64,000 bases of DNA. Source: Iris pallida. Lineage: Eukaryota; Streptophyta; Magnoliopsida; Asparagales; Iridaceae. The notes below the pieces were generated by a model. That model ran no database searches. It was not told where the DNA came from and saw nothing but the letters and a program-made list of their open reading frames with translations. Shown here piece by piece: positions 11,150 through 23,345 of this stretch (positions are counted from its first letter, which is position 1; each line of letters starts with the position of its first letter). Both the position numbers and the translations under genes were made by a program. The DNA lies in the NCBI GenBank assembly GCA_029216955.1, contig JANAVB010016199.1, positions 13,145,989-13,209,988 on the forward strand. The letters are read 5' to 3'.

Positions 11150-12120
11150 CAAGGGCGGACTCCAAAGGCGGAGCCAGGATTAAAATTATGAAGGGACTAT
11201 GCTGCTACATATAGAAATCCTTAAAGTTGTCATGTTACTTGGACTTCAAAAACAAAATATATATTAAAACTCAAACAAGAATGAGCAAAAAAATAAAGCA
11301 TACATATTTAATTGTTATAAAAGAGGAAGCAAAATATTATACATCAAATATGTAAAATATTTGATTATGTAAGAGGTGAGATTTGAACTTGCAACCTCTA
11401 AAATGAAAGTCCAAAACATTGCTACTTGAGCTAACTTATTATTTGTATATTTAAGGGTCAAACAAATATATATTATAAACTTGTAAAAAATTATGTATAA
11501 TAATCAACATCTTTTAAAAAAATTTGGGGGGCTATGGCTAGGGGTGCAACTCGGACGGGTTGGGTCGGGCTTGAGGTAAACCCGAGTCCAACCCGATGAA
11601 TCATAAGCCCAGCCTAAGTCCATGCCCGGCCTGACCTCGGGTTCAACATATGAAGCCCAAGACCAAGACCGGAGGATCGGGTTTGGCTCGAGTTGGGTCG
11701 AGTCCATCGGGTTTATCGGGCTCTAGTATAATATTTTTTTTACAAAAGTAATATTAAACACATAATCAAATAACAATCAAGTCTTGATCATTAGAAAATA
11801 CAAACTGAAATAAGATTTAGGATAAGGAGTTGAAGAGTTTGGGTGGAAAAATTTAGGATTTAAGGTTTTTTATTTAAGAAGTATATATATATGAAGTTGG
11901 GTTTCGGGTTCTTTGGGTAACCCGACACATGAACCCGAGCCCAATCCGATTTTTGATCGAGTTCAAATATTTTAACCAAAATCCAAGCCTGAATCCGAGT
12001 ATCTTTAACCCTAACCCATTCCATTAATGGGTTTACCGATCGGGCTCGGGTTTAGCCCGCCCGAGTTGCACCCCTAGCTGTGGCCTCCCCTTGGACCCTA
12101 TATAGATCCGTCCCTGGCAG
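11150..12120. mobile_element. possible older DNA element split by the hAT MITE
   Basis: Left of the hAT MITE the sequence contains GGCAAGGGCGGA and GGCGGAGCCAGG. Right of it the sequence ends in TCCGTCCCTGGCAG, which is partly complementary to the left phrase. The middle is AT-rich and non-coding. I infer a degenerate inverted-terminus element hosting the MITE; the evidence is thin. Confidence 0.3.
11539..12076. mobile_element. hAT-superfamily MITE, complete with TIRs and TSD
   Basis: The left terminus TAGGGGTGCAACTCGG is the perfect complement of the right terminus ending in GTTGCACCCCTA; one mismatch appears by base 17. The flanks are GCTATGGC (11531-11538) and GCTGTGGC (12077-12084), an 8 bp duplication with one difference, as expected for hAT. 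The 538 bp interior holds many CCCGAG / CTCGGG words and no transposase, so it is non-autonomous. Confidence 0.88.
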
Positions 12121-12412
12121 ACCCGTATACTTTCTGGGTTACCCCTGTATATTAGTAATATTTTAATCATATCTATTAATCCTTAATTAGTTATGCTAGA
12201 AATTAATTGTCAACATAAAGATGTTTATATATTTATTTATAAACATTAAATCAAGTATTGTTAAGTCTTAATAATAAATAATTAAACTAATGTATGACAA
12301 CCAAGAGGCCAGTACTATAGAGAATGCAGTCTAAAGAGATGATTAGTTGACCGGTTCGGGCCCAAACTTGACCAGATTTGATCGGTCCTAGGACGTGTCG
12401 TGCCAGTCCAGT
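12121..12412. other. no feature recognised
   Basis: AT-rich sequence between DNA transposons and the next LTR. I see no gene or repeat structure in it. Confidence 0.5.
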
Positions 12413-14995
12413 TGTAACGCCCCAGTTCCAAAATACTTAGGACTAAGTACGTAGACATGCCAGCTGCATACATACGAAGTATACTCCAATAGGTAAAATC
12501 CTTGTACGTATACATAAGCTGTAAAATACAGTAAACCATGACAACTAATCTCATCCACAATAAGAAAATATATGTATAATAAAAACCAACTCTGAATTTA
12601 TCATTTGTACGAAAGTTGGGCAGAGACAGATCCACTACCAACCATTTAAATGAGAAGAACAATACAAGAAAAGGATAGATAAAAATAGCAATGGACGATC
12701 CAAGAGCAAGCCTCCTCGAGAAAAAGGGAAGACCACGATCTTGGCTAGAGCACCTGCAAAAAGACATGAAAGCACACACCTAGAGAGATCACCATGTCCT
12801 CAGAGAGGCGCAACAAGATACATAAAGAACATACCATATAATCTGTGATATAAAATAAATAAAAGGAAAGGTGCATGCAATAGGGTGTCTACCAGTTCTA
12901 CAGTGATAATGCAGTTAAGAAAAAAACTTCAACGCATGGGCACTCCGGCTATAGGAAACTTGGTATGGTCCCACCAGGATACTAGGGACCTCAAAGCATA
13001 ACATTCCTCGAATGTCATAGGCCAGCAGGATCAGGAATATGAAAGTGCATACGTGGTCCATACATTAAGGAACTGTTCTCCCCACCCAATGCCTAGTAGG
13101 ATCACATCCATGACTCATAGGAACCTCTAGTAACTGCCAATTCCACTAGCATGCAATTCTATTGGCAGTTACTCCTAACCGTCACACGCCTCATACGTAA
13201 CGGTGGCCGACCGATTACACGAGTTCGTGTCCTACATGTGACTCACAACACGTGATAAAGCATGTGTCAAGGCCATATGAGATATACCAATACCTCATCA
13301 CCAATGGGTGGTCACTAGTCGAAGTCAATGCAAGAAAATAGAACAAAACAAGTAAAACGACTGATACAGTCGCTTGCACCCAAGTGTGACTTGGACGCAC
13401 AATGATTTAATACTATCAATAGGCAAAAATGCTGAAAATAAATAACTGAAAATAAGATAAAGTAAATCACAGAGTAAGGTGGCAAGATATCTTGCCTGTG
13501 GTGCGAGAATGGCAAGTCCAACAATCACAAGCGTCAGCAAAAGAAAGTCACAATTCACGAACGGCTCCAGATGCTGAAACAAACATCAAGAACATTCTTG
13601 GTATAAAATATATGTCATGAATCGTCTGTTCAAAAGTCCGATTCTGGAATAGGAGCAAAATCGTAATTTCAGGTTAAAACGATGTTCGCCGTTGGACCCA
13701 TTTTGCACCGAAACGTGTGCCAGTATCTATGGTCTCTAAAGTCGTTAAACTATACGTCTACAGGTCCGGTTTAAGAAGACGAACCCAACCGTATGTCCAA
13801 AGTTGAATTTCGACGGGCCGTACACAATTTTGCCCGTTGGATCGGGTCACGGGCCCGCCAAATAGGTATTTCGATCGCCTTCTCAGAATTGGACCAAACT
13901 TGGAACATTGGACCAAAAAATCGATTCGGTCCGGTTGGTCTAAGTTTCGTCTTGAACCAACGACTGTACACGAAGTTATGGCCTAATTTACAAAGGGTCG
14001 ATACAGGGGTATCTTAACGGATACGCACTGATTTCGTCACGCACACACAACGAAATCGAGTTCCGTCAGTTCCCAGACGTTGACAACATTTATACGCGCC
14101 TTTCGATGCATATAGTGCATGACCACATCATCCGGTTTGTCGGGGCACGCCATATCAGAAAAACTTTTCTAAATCTTACAGTTTTAACGACAGTTTTTTG
14201 CTAAACTTTAACTTTGAATAACTTCATGCATACTAATTGAGAAGTAAAACTACTAGGGGCGTTGCAATCTCGTTTATGTTGTCGTCGACTATTTTCAACT
14301 AGTTTATCAAAAACCTTAATGTATAGATCAAAATTTGGCTTCCAAGTTGGTGTTCGAGAAGGGTTTTCTGTTAGGTTGTTGAGCAAGTTCTTGCCCAATT
14401 TCACATCGATTTCTCGGGCTAGTCGATTGTCTATTTCTCAATCCCCTTGTTGGGGGTTTAGAGAGGGTTAAATGGGGTTTCCAGGGAACTTTACAAAGTT
14501 AAAAACGATCGAAAGACGGGGGAGAAATAACATCGGAAAGGGGGTACCTAGCTTCGGCGGTGACAGAGTTGGGCTGTGCTGCTGTCGGGTTCGGCCGCTC
14601 ACTGGCGGTCTTCCGGCGTTCGATGGCTGCGCACATGCGGCTGGGGACTCCCGTAGGGGTGTCAGCTAGGCTCGGGTCGTCAGTTAGAGTCGGCGGGATG
14701 GATCGATAGGAAGGATTTGAAGAACCCTAAGCGTACGTGAATGCATAAATATGGTTGGTTAAATCCGATATCAAATTGGATTTGAATCCATACTGTATAA
14801 GGATTCGGATATGTTGCAATGTTGGAAGGATTTGGTGGATGTTAGTTTGAATCAATCTCTTTAAGATTTGATAAAATTTTACTTGATTTGAATTAGAAAG
14901 CTTTACTAGCTTTCTGTTTTGCTTGTGAGGGCGCGGTATGGTGCGAGTACTGTTCATGTGAACAGTACTCCTCTAGCTCCCCTCTCTTTTTTTTA

Positions 14996-15080
14996 CCTAA
15001 TTATATATGTATATATATACTCACATATATATATAAAAAAATATATATATATATTTTATATATAAACATATATATACACA
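14996..15080. repeat. AT-rich (TA) tract within LTR
   Basis: Interrupted TATATA and ACATATAT units run for about 85 bp inside the minus-oriented LTR. Confidence 0.7.
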
Positions 15081-15159
15081 TATATATGTATCTCAATAAT
15101 TACCAAAAATTCATAAAAATTTTATAAAAATTTCTAAAACTCGATATACTCAACTAGTA

Positions 15160-17931
15160 TGTTACCACCAAAACTTTGTAAGCAATACATCATATATATA
15201 AAATCTTGTATTTATATACTGCTAATTATTAGTTGTAATGCATGTTGTCCGTATTACGTATTTTTGGAATACGTGTACGTATTTTATTCTGTATTGCATG
15301 ATTTCTTGTTTAGCTTGCATCTTGGCTTGGTTATTTCTTGGCTTGGTTCGGTTTTCTTTGGTCTATCATGAACCATGGATGAACCCCCTACCTACTACCA
15401 CCTTTGATATTTATTGCCATTTCTTCTTTCTCTTTCTTCATTACTCATCTTCTTCTTCCTCATTTACTTCTTACCTACCAGAGAGAGAAGAGAGAGGTCT
15501 AGGCAAGTGCAACTTGCTTCATGGAGGAACTCCGATTTTATTGCTTCATTCTCTTCCTTACAGCATTTTAACATACTTTAGAACTTGGCATTTTCACTTT
15601 CCATGGCTAGATTCTTGTAGATCTATATTTACTTTATTTTCGAATTTTTGGGTTTTGATCTACTTAATCTTGTTATTTCCTAGTTTTGATGGTTCCATGT
15701 TGTAGAGAATCTCGTTCTACCCCATTTTGACCTATGGAAGTTCGGATTTGGGCTCCGGATGATAGAGTTATGCAGCTTGGAAGCCATGGCTTATGGGGTA
15801 CTTCTTCTCGGAAATTTGGAGAAGAAGCACAGTTCCGAGCCGCATGATAGCACTTGACCGCATGAATATTCATGCGGCAAGTCAGCTTCGAAACCGCATG
15901 CACTATCAACTGGACTTCACCGCATATGCACCCTTGCTCCCAGCCGCATAGGCATTGCTCCCCGCTGCCGCATGGGACTTCGCCCATCCCGAGCCGCATG
16001 AACTCCAATACTCGCGAGCCGCATAGACCGCAGTCTCCCGCTGCCGCATGAGGACCCGAGTCCTCTCAGCCGTATGACTGACTGATCCCGAGCCGCATAG
16101 ATCCTGATTCCCTTCAGCCGCATGAGACCCCTCCATTCCTGACCGCATAAGCTCCTGCAGCCGCATGCGCCGTACGCCCGCACTGCCTTGAGACCGACCT
16201 TTCCGAGCCGCATGAACTCGGATTTCGGGCCGCATAAACCCATATCCATTCAGCCGCATGGGCTGTTCTCTTCCAGCCCCATGTGATCATTCCTGGCCGC
16301 ATAGGCCTTAGCCGCATGGCTCTTATATAGCCCTGAATATTGATATTTTATTAGATATTTTACGTCCATTTTATATCCTTACGCCTTTTGTCATGAACTT
16401 GATAATCATGGATTTGTTTAATATGTTTGGAAATGATACCTGAGCATGACACGATAGTGACCCGTAGTGGTGCACTCTTGACAAGAAAACCTGACATGAC
16501 CTGATAGTGGCCCGTCATGGCGCACTCCTGACAAGAACACTTGACATGATAAACCTGACATGATATATCTGATAAGCTGTTGCGACGGCTACCTGACATG
16601 ACATGACCTGTATAATAACATGGACACCATGGGCGATTGTGCTTGTACAAATAAACCAGTCCTGTCTTGCATCATGTCTAGGGAGGGAGCTCCTGAGTAC
16701 CACGGTCAGGAGTACCTATTGAAATGGACTAAGGTTAATAACTAGATTAACACATTAGTCATGAAGAGATTTCCCAGCTACAGGCAATCCCGTTACCTGG
16801 GCGCGCCTGGGATTTGTAGCCTGCCGTCGAGTAGGGCACATTTCCAGCACACTGTCATGTGTTGCACCTTTCAAGCTACTTAAGGGTACAAGCATTTCCT
16901 GGACGGTGTACCCACCTGAATTCAACCCCTAATTTCGACCTGGGTAACCTGGATGGACTGCAGGGCTTGTGGCTGTGGAAGATTCTCACGGTATCTTGTT
17001 AGTAATTAGGCTTGTGACAACCCTAGTTAGTTAAAGTATCAAGCCGTAGTTCTTGCTTGGCCGTGAAGTGATTGGATGAAGTCTAACCTGTCTAGCCTTG
17101 TCCTGATCCTGTTCCAGACTACTGTATGACCAGAATGCTTGTATTTATTTTACCGATAAATGGTGAGAATTCCAAGTTCTGTTCAGACGAAGGGTTACAA
17201 CCCCGGTCCTTGTTTGGTTTACGGGTTGTAACCTGGTTATCTGAATAGTTCTATGGTTATCTCGTCGTATATCATCCTGATGTATTTTCTTTATTTTCAG
17301 TTCTTACTTTTATTTATATCTTGTGCTGATTGCTGGTTTTAGTTCCTAAGTGAAGCTTCCTTTGTGGCACTTGCTCTTTCTGGGATCTGACCCAGCTGGT
17401 TTTGTATGGCCAGATTTCGGAGCAGCTTCAGAGGATCTACCGACTATCCAGCCCGATGGTGGCGACTAGACGTAACCCGGGCAACGAGTGGGTCTATTTT
17501 TGCTCTCCCACTTTATTGTAACAATATTCTTTGAGGCGTTTAGCCGACGAGCACCTGTTTAGCTCGATTATATTTACTTACTGTCTGCCTACGGGCTGTA
17601 ACATGATTGACAGATCCTAGGGTTGATCATGTATGACTAAAGTCTTGCTAGTCCTGACATTTTGTAATGACTAGCTTCATGATCAGCTGAATATGTAATG
17701 TTTGGGACGCCTTACTATTGTATATTTAATGATCATACATCTTGTAACTTTTACTTACTTGCTTGTAATTGAGACAATAGGCTGTGCATGATCTTAGAAG
17801 ACTGTTGGCTTGTAGAAAACCCTCATGTATCTAGACAGCCGTGACCGTATAGCGAGATGGAATCCATTTCAATATACGTAGCTGGCTATGTCTGCCCCCG
17901 CCCTCCAGTATTCTGGTTCTGGGGCGTGACA
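15160..17931 (+). mobile_element. solo LTR inserted in the chromovirus LTR
   Basis: It begins TGTTACCACC and ends CTGGGGCGTGACA, a TG...CA LTR of about 2770 bp with no second copy in the window. Flanking pentamers are CTAGT (15154-15158, one base before the TG) and TTAGT (17932-17936), a near-match compatible with a mutated duplication. The host LTR resumes on both sides. The solo form implies recombination between two LTRs of a formerly complete element. A GCCGCATG repeat occupies 15838-16318. Confidence 0.65.
15838..16318 (+). repeat. GCCGCATG spaced repeat
   Basis: The core (A/C)CCGCAT(G/A) occurs about twenty times in 480 bp, mostly in the same direction and spaced 20-27 bases, while the sequence between cores varies freely. 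This conserved-core, variable-spacer pattern is unlike an ordinary minisatellite. Open frames on the minus strand across it translate the core into repeated Cys-Gly, Met-Arg-Leu or Ala-Ala words, which I treat as by-products. Confidence 0.85.
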
Positions 17932-18029
17932 TTAGTCCTTCTATATACTATCATATACGAAATTTCCTAAAAATTACTATAAATCTAAAATAAATTAAAT
18001 AAATACATATAAAATATACGGAAATTACA

Positions 18030-20834
18030 TCCTACCCAACTTATAAATATTTTGTCATCGAAATTAAAATAAATCTTAATTTCAAAGGACAATGAGATTA
18101 ATATAAAAGGAGGGCAGGTACGTCGAATTGTATCTCGATTTTGAAATGGTGGAGGAGGTGGTAGCTATCGCAGGAAGGCAAATTGACGTCGTATTCTATA
18201 ATATAGGATATTCTTTATTCAAGACCTTACCCAACCTATAGAAGTTGGCTAATCGTGAAAATCGTCGTTACAAGACTTCTAGGAATTCAAATCCTAAGGA
18301 AAAACGAGAATATTGCACTCCTGTCCATCATCAAAGATCCTAAGGAAAGCCTGGATATGGCCACAACGTTCTTGTCAATAACTACTATAAGAAAATTATT
18401 ACAACTTAACATTGCCTCCCTGTGGGTCGTGTTCCTATCATGCTGGTAGGAGCCTCATATTTGATCATAACTAGAACATGGTGGTACAGTAGGATTGGAG
18501 TTTTCGCCCAACATGGGTAACTAGAGATAAGGTTGAAGAACTTTAGGGGAAGAAGATTTCATGGGCATAGAGGTGGGAGTCTATAATAAGCGTAGGAACC
18601 TTGCTATAGAATTATAATATGTGAAGGGTTTGGAACCTTTAAGTCATAATGACAGGAGTGTGTGGTTTATGTTTGGTATTGTATGGGAGGCATGTGTTTG
18701 CTTAGGAGGAATGCCTACCTCGTAGTGTATAGTGTCTTGGATGGATCATGGGTATTCAGTTTAGCCAAGGGAGTGGGCCGATATTGCATGGTAAAAATTA
18801 AACGGAACAAAAATCGGCATCCATGGTTTATTCTAAGGGGAAAATGTGTCATACATGTGGTGTAATCAAAATAGAGCATAGGGAGATGGATTTGGGTAGA
18901 ACATAGATGTCATGTGTATATCTTGACTGGTCTGGTTCACGAGTGTAAAATTTGTTCAAAGGAAACGACTCGTGTCGTGCTCAAAATATCAAAGTCACGG
19001 TAGAGGGTATCAATTTATATGGATAGGGGTAACCGTTATGTACCATCTATAAATTGGGGCCAATCCATTCCAACTGCTTGCTAATTCAATGAAACCCTGT
19101 GTTTCTTAGAGAGGCTTGCAATCTAGGCATTTAAAAAATTTCAATTCTCGAAACTAAGCAAAGATGTGATACTATGATAGAATGGAATTTGAAGAATCAC
19201 GGTCGCGATCCTTGTACCTTGATTGTTGGAATAACCGCACTATAAACTAGAAACGATCTACAATACGAAGAGAGATTATGTATGGAACTTGTGCCGTGAT
19301 ATGGAGCAATTTGGAAGAAGTAGTTGTATATGCCATTCTTTATTCCCAAATTTTTGAGTTTTAGTATTATCACACGAACCAATGGTAGCAAGTTTAACTC
19401 TTCTTATGGCCTATACAAGATTATAGTTGAGGGCAATGACTTCTATAACCCGTCAAGCATTACCTTGGATGACTAAATTCCTAATTTTATGCTCATATCA
19501 AGCTTATTCGTTTACGGCTATAAGGCTACGAATGGCATCAAGGGTAGTACTTTGTGATATTACTTCTAACTAGTAAGTCCAAGTATCTTTCTAGGAAATG
19601 ATGGGTTAACTACATTAAGCAGGACAATTAAACTATCAGGGGTGTTGCTCCGCTATCAACTAGTGTCTTAACAATAAATAACGTACTAGAACAATGCTCT
19701 ATGTGATTCCTCTAATCGTAATCATGGGATCTATAGGAAGCCTAGGTAATACTTATTTAACATTACTTATATATTGATCATGTTTCATCAAGGCAATGGG
19801 AAGGGTCTTAGTCAGGCATAACCACTAACAAGTTGGTGTAGCAGGGTTTCAGTCATAGCATAACATAGGCTACAAGGAGATGTGGTTATGGGATTTATTG
19901 AAGGGGGGTTTAATGGGCCAAGAGATGGTTTTATAGTTCAATTTGACGATATGCATGGATGGTTTAATTGAGTCTCAATGGGTTCCCTAATTGGACTTCA
20001 ATATTTGATTGTATGAGCCTTAGATTTTAATCTATAGTGGCTGGACAAATCTCGTAGAATCAATTTAAACCATCCCTATTAGGTTATGATAATGTAGAAT
20101 AGGTTCTAACTCAAGTGGTTGGGCTACTAGCCAGTCAGGTTGTTTAACTAGGTTCCTTAAGCCCAAAAATATGCCTTCTGTGATTTTTGGGTTTAAGTAG
20201 CACAAGGGGACTCTATTGAGTGGCACACTAGTGACATGTGCATAGAGGGCCAAAAGATTTTAGTCAAGGTTGGATCTCTAATTGCAGTCGAAAAGTACAT
20301 CGGTGTTATGGTAAGGGTTATCGGTAGTCTTTTTGACATGAAAGTCGTATCATGAAAATAGTGTACAAGGGGATGTGTTTTAGTAGGACATGATATGCCT
20401 ACATGAAGGTGTGCTCATCTGGGTCTTGTATGTGAAATTTGTTGGAAGGTAAAAATTAATCTCGTGATCCGAATAGCAATGTCACGGTCGAGAACACCAA
20501 ATGACCTAAATAGAAAGTGGGTGTTCAAGTGGGACTAATTTATCCTCCTAGTGGGAACCGAATTATCCTAATCAATCGGTAATCTAGTAAATCCTAAAAT
20601 TTAGAAGGATTCACAACCTATACCCTCCAAAATTTACTTTCTAGTAATTACACCAAGGCATGATTCTATGATCAATGAAGTTAGGAAATCAAAATCGCAA
20701 CATCATACCTTAATTTTTGATTTTGGGAGAATACTATATGATGTAATAGGAAATGTGATATGATAGATATGAATCAAATTCGAGGATCACAACCTAATTT
20801 CTAATAAATAGAAATGATTGCTTACAATGATACG
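18030..20834 (-). other. degenerate LTR-derived DNA
   Basis: No gene is visible. Two sub-blocks resemble one another: about 18890-19340 and 20390-20760 share GATC/TCACGG words and an arrangement ending in a CCTTGATTxTTGG-like phrase. The block at 19980-20500 also resembles 55430-55800 of the chromovirus LTR, for example GAGTGGCACAC and CATGTGC-TAG words. I infer fragments of old LTRs of that family. Boundaries are not defined. Confidence 0.45.
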
Positions 20835-22600
20835 TGTCACGACCCGCACCCAGTGTAAGGACACGAGAAGTGGGTACGTCCAGCCTACGCCACAATGTCG
20901 GCGGTAGAACGCTGTCCTAGGTCATATACATCTAACAGTTATAAGGTACCTGTACAGTTTATACACTCCGAATGGAGGTGACATAAATAAGTACAACTCA
21001 ATCACAACTAAGGAAGAAAGTACGATACGATAGAATAGATGAAACACAGAATCCACAGATGATAAATACAAGATAGAGAGGTAGCTGAAATCTAAGATAA
21101 ACATCTCCACAAATCCAGAGTACAAACTCCAATATATACAAGTGTATCTGACATAACATGGAGATAAATAGAACTAGCCTAGCTAACTAGCCTAGTCTAT
21201 AGGGGTAGTGTCATCAGCAAGTGCTGGGTCCTCCTGAAGGTCCAGCTCAAGTGTGTCGTCTAAGCCTGCTCCGTAATAGGTTGGACACAACTCCTCAAGA
21301 TCATCTGTAATATTTCAATAGGTCCAGTCAGGACTGGAGCGAGCACAGTACATCTCACGCAGTTTATATCATAACAGGAATAAAATACAGGCAATAGAGT
21401 AAGATACAAGAAACGTTGAAGAGTATACATGAGTAAAAGAGAAGCTCTGTAATGAAATATCTACTATAAGTAAAGAGCTACAGTAAACTAGTGATTTGGA
21501 GTACAAGCTAGACATGTGAACGGCTTGATAATAAACATGAGAGGTTGTACATGGCTACACTACTTTGGAAATTGTCCACATGACTATTTATACTCCCTCG
21601 TACCCCAATCAATACACAAGGATCCGTTCAAGTTATGTTATTGTACATGATTTCACATGGGGCCCCATAAATGGGTGCACATGAACATAAATATGGGGGA
21701 TCCATGAACATGAGAGTACATGAATCACGAGAGTGTATATGAATGGTGAAAGCACAAGAATACATGATAAAAGTAAAACGCACATGACATGATGTATCTG
21801 ATGCTCCCGAGGGAGATAACATCATATGAAAAGATCCATATAGTACTAATCCGTGTTTCCATCGTGTCAGCATCAAGTAAAATAATCTAGAGCAAGAAAG
21901 TACTCCTAGCAAGTATGAAACGGTCAGAGAATGTACTCGTCTGATATCCTGAACGTCTAAATGAAATACTGCCTGAGGAGTGGTGTCTGGCTCCTAATCA
22001 GAACAGTACAAGTCATAACATGTCCAACTAATAAAGTAAGCTATTATGATGCAGTCTACATGATATTGGGTCAATTCTAGACCAAAGTCAACCCTGATCA
22101 ACTTCAGTCAACTAACTAGTCAATGCTAGGTCAACTAGGTCAACCTAGACCCAATGAAGTCTCACTAGGCCTAACCAGTCTACCTTAGCAAGTACACACC
22201 ATACACAAGTCTATATGACTACTCATGTGCATATTTACCATATACCAAGACCACACAAGGATACCATAGGCTATGCACATACAATTCATATATTTATATA
22301 CACACTATTCATATAGGTAATGCCTATATTATATTACAATATCACATTAGTTATATATATTATTTATATATATATACATGGAGAGTTAGAAAGGGAAGAG
22401 CATGTTAATTTGTGTGTCATAGTGTATAGGCATGTGTTTAAACATGTGTGTGTACATTAGGATATATGGGAGTGTCAATGTGAGATTAGGGTGTGAGTAT
22501 TCTGTCATAATTGTGTGTGTGTGTGTAGCTAGGATACATGTGATAGGAATACCCATGTGTGTGTGAGTGTGCCAATATTGTGTCTCAACATTGTGTATAT
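20835..22600 (-). repeat. LTR, minus orientation, same family as 7056-8366
   Basis: It starts TGTCACGACCCGCACC. Inward it matches the complement of the plus copy through CCTACGCCACAA and onward for more than 1 kb. Its right limit is unclear; it runs into a GT-rich stretch at 22490-22530 and ends at the remnant LTR of the Tat element at about 22671. A cluster of GTCAA words sits at 22068-22146. No polypurine tract or primer site was found, so solo or truncated status is open. Confidence 0.65.
22068..22146 (-). promoter_or_regulatory. cluster of W-box-like TTGAC cores
   Basis: On the minus strand TTGAC or its near variants occur about seven times in 80 bp, several as TTGACC or TTGACT, which match the core bound by plant WRKY factors. 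In this LTR's orientation the cluster lies in its upstream half, where U3 enhancers sit. The count is seen; a regulatory role is inference. Confidence 0.4.
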
Positions 22601-22670
22601 AATCTCAGATTCATTTCAAGAACAGTTCAATAAACATTCAGTTTAATAATAGGTAACCCAGGCTTGACAG

Positions 22671-23290
22671 CACGTGTCCCACTACTTCAATAAAATGGGA
22701 AGAGCACGTACACACGTTCCTCGATAAATGTGGAATGAAAGCCACGTATGCAGGCCACGTTCTCATGTAGCCAGAAAAGATCGGGCGTAAAAATGACCCA
22801 AAATATACTTCCTGTGTAAAGTAGCAGACCGGGAGTAAAATAGCCCAAAATAAACTTTCCGCGTAAAGTGGATGAAAATAGCCTTGAGCATAAAATTAGC
22901 TCAAATAAACTTTACCCGTACAACAACCTTGAGCGTAAAAAGCTCGAATAGCTTTCGTGCGTAAAAGAAGCAATCTCTTGAGCGTAAAGTAGCCCATCTG
23001 CACATTAAACGACAAGTGTTGGGTTTGGTGTAAATCAAATGATCTTCTCGACTTTTGTGCTGTCCGCTGTCAGAAAATTATTATGTCAGAATAGTATCAC
23101 GCGCATTAAATGCATGATCTGACAGCCTGTCCTTCGCGTAAAAGCTTTGAGGATGGCTCTCGCGTAAAGCAGTTCGCGTAGAGTTTTACTCTGTTTGTCT
23201 TGCGTAAAGTCTGAGTTTAACTCTGTTTGGCTTGCGTAAAGCTCTCAACTTCTTTGACTCAGTTTATGAAGTACTTTTTACGCTCCTACA
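22671..23290 (-). repeat. 3' LTR remnant (U3 only)
   Basis: About 620 bp match 38575-39193 almost base for base, from CACGTGTCCCACTACTTC to TTTTTACGCTCCTACA. Left of 22671 the match stops abruptly, so the part corresponding to 38051-38574 (TATA box, R and U5) is missing. GCGTAAA occurs about ten times here. With the 5' LTR this pair sets the ends of the element. Confidence 0.9.
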
Positions 23291-23302
23291 AGACCCCCTT
23301 CA
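23291..23302 (-). other. polypurine tract
   Basis: On the minus strand GAAGGGGGTCT lies immediately before the LTR start TGTAGGAG. That is the expected position and composition for the plus-strand primer of reverse transcription. Confidence 0.8.
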
Positions 23303-23345
23303 AAGTTTTCAAATATTTTCAAAATTTGAAATACTTTGAACAGAA

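Larger units (their letters stand above)
12413..18029 (-). mobile_element. chromovirus-type LTR, minus orientation, split by a solo LTR
   Basis: The outer ends are TGTAACGCCCC at 12413 and TTACA ending at 18029. Removing the insert at 15160-17931 leaves about 2.85 kb, close to the LTRs at 53150-60464 (2.96 kb). The stretch 12560-12790 is the reverse complement of 45960-46200 (AAGATCGTG, GAGGACCTGGTGATC-like words). Just right of 18029 comes TCCTACCCAACTTA...TTTTGTCATCGAAATT, the complement of the usual gypsy pol end plus polypurine tract. This is therefore a 3' LTR read on the minus strand. Confidence 0.75.

Noticed and set aside
12315..12779. 154-codon minus-strand frame with hydrophobic stretches, and a similar phrase (FCRCSS-DR) at 45989-46213
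   Set aside because: Both lie at corresponding places in LTRs of one family and have no known domain. The hydrophobicity reflects T-rich LTR sequence.
15673..16317. Four overlapping minus-strand frames of 67-117 codons
   Set aside because: All translate the GCCGCATG array in different frames; several frames open at once indicates a repeat effect.
7056..22600. LTRs at 7056-8366 and 20835-22600 as the two ends of one element
   Set aside because: They are in opposite orientation and unrelated elements lie between them, so they are separate insertions.
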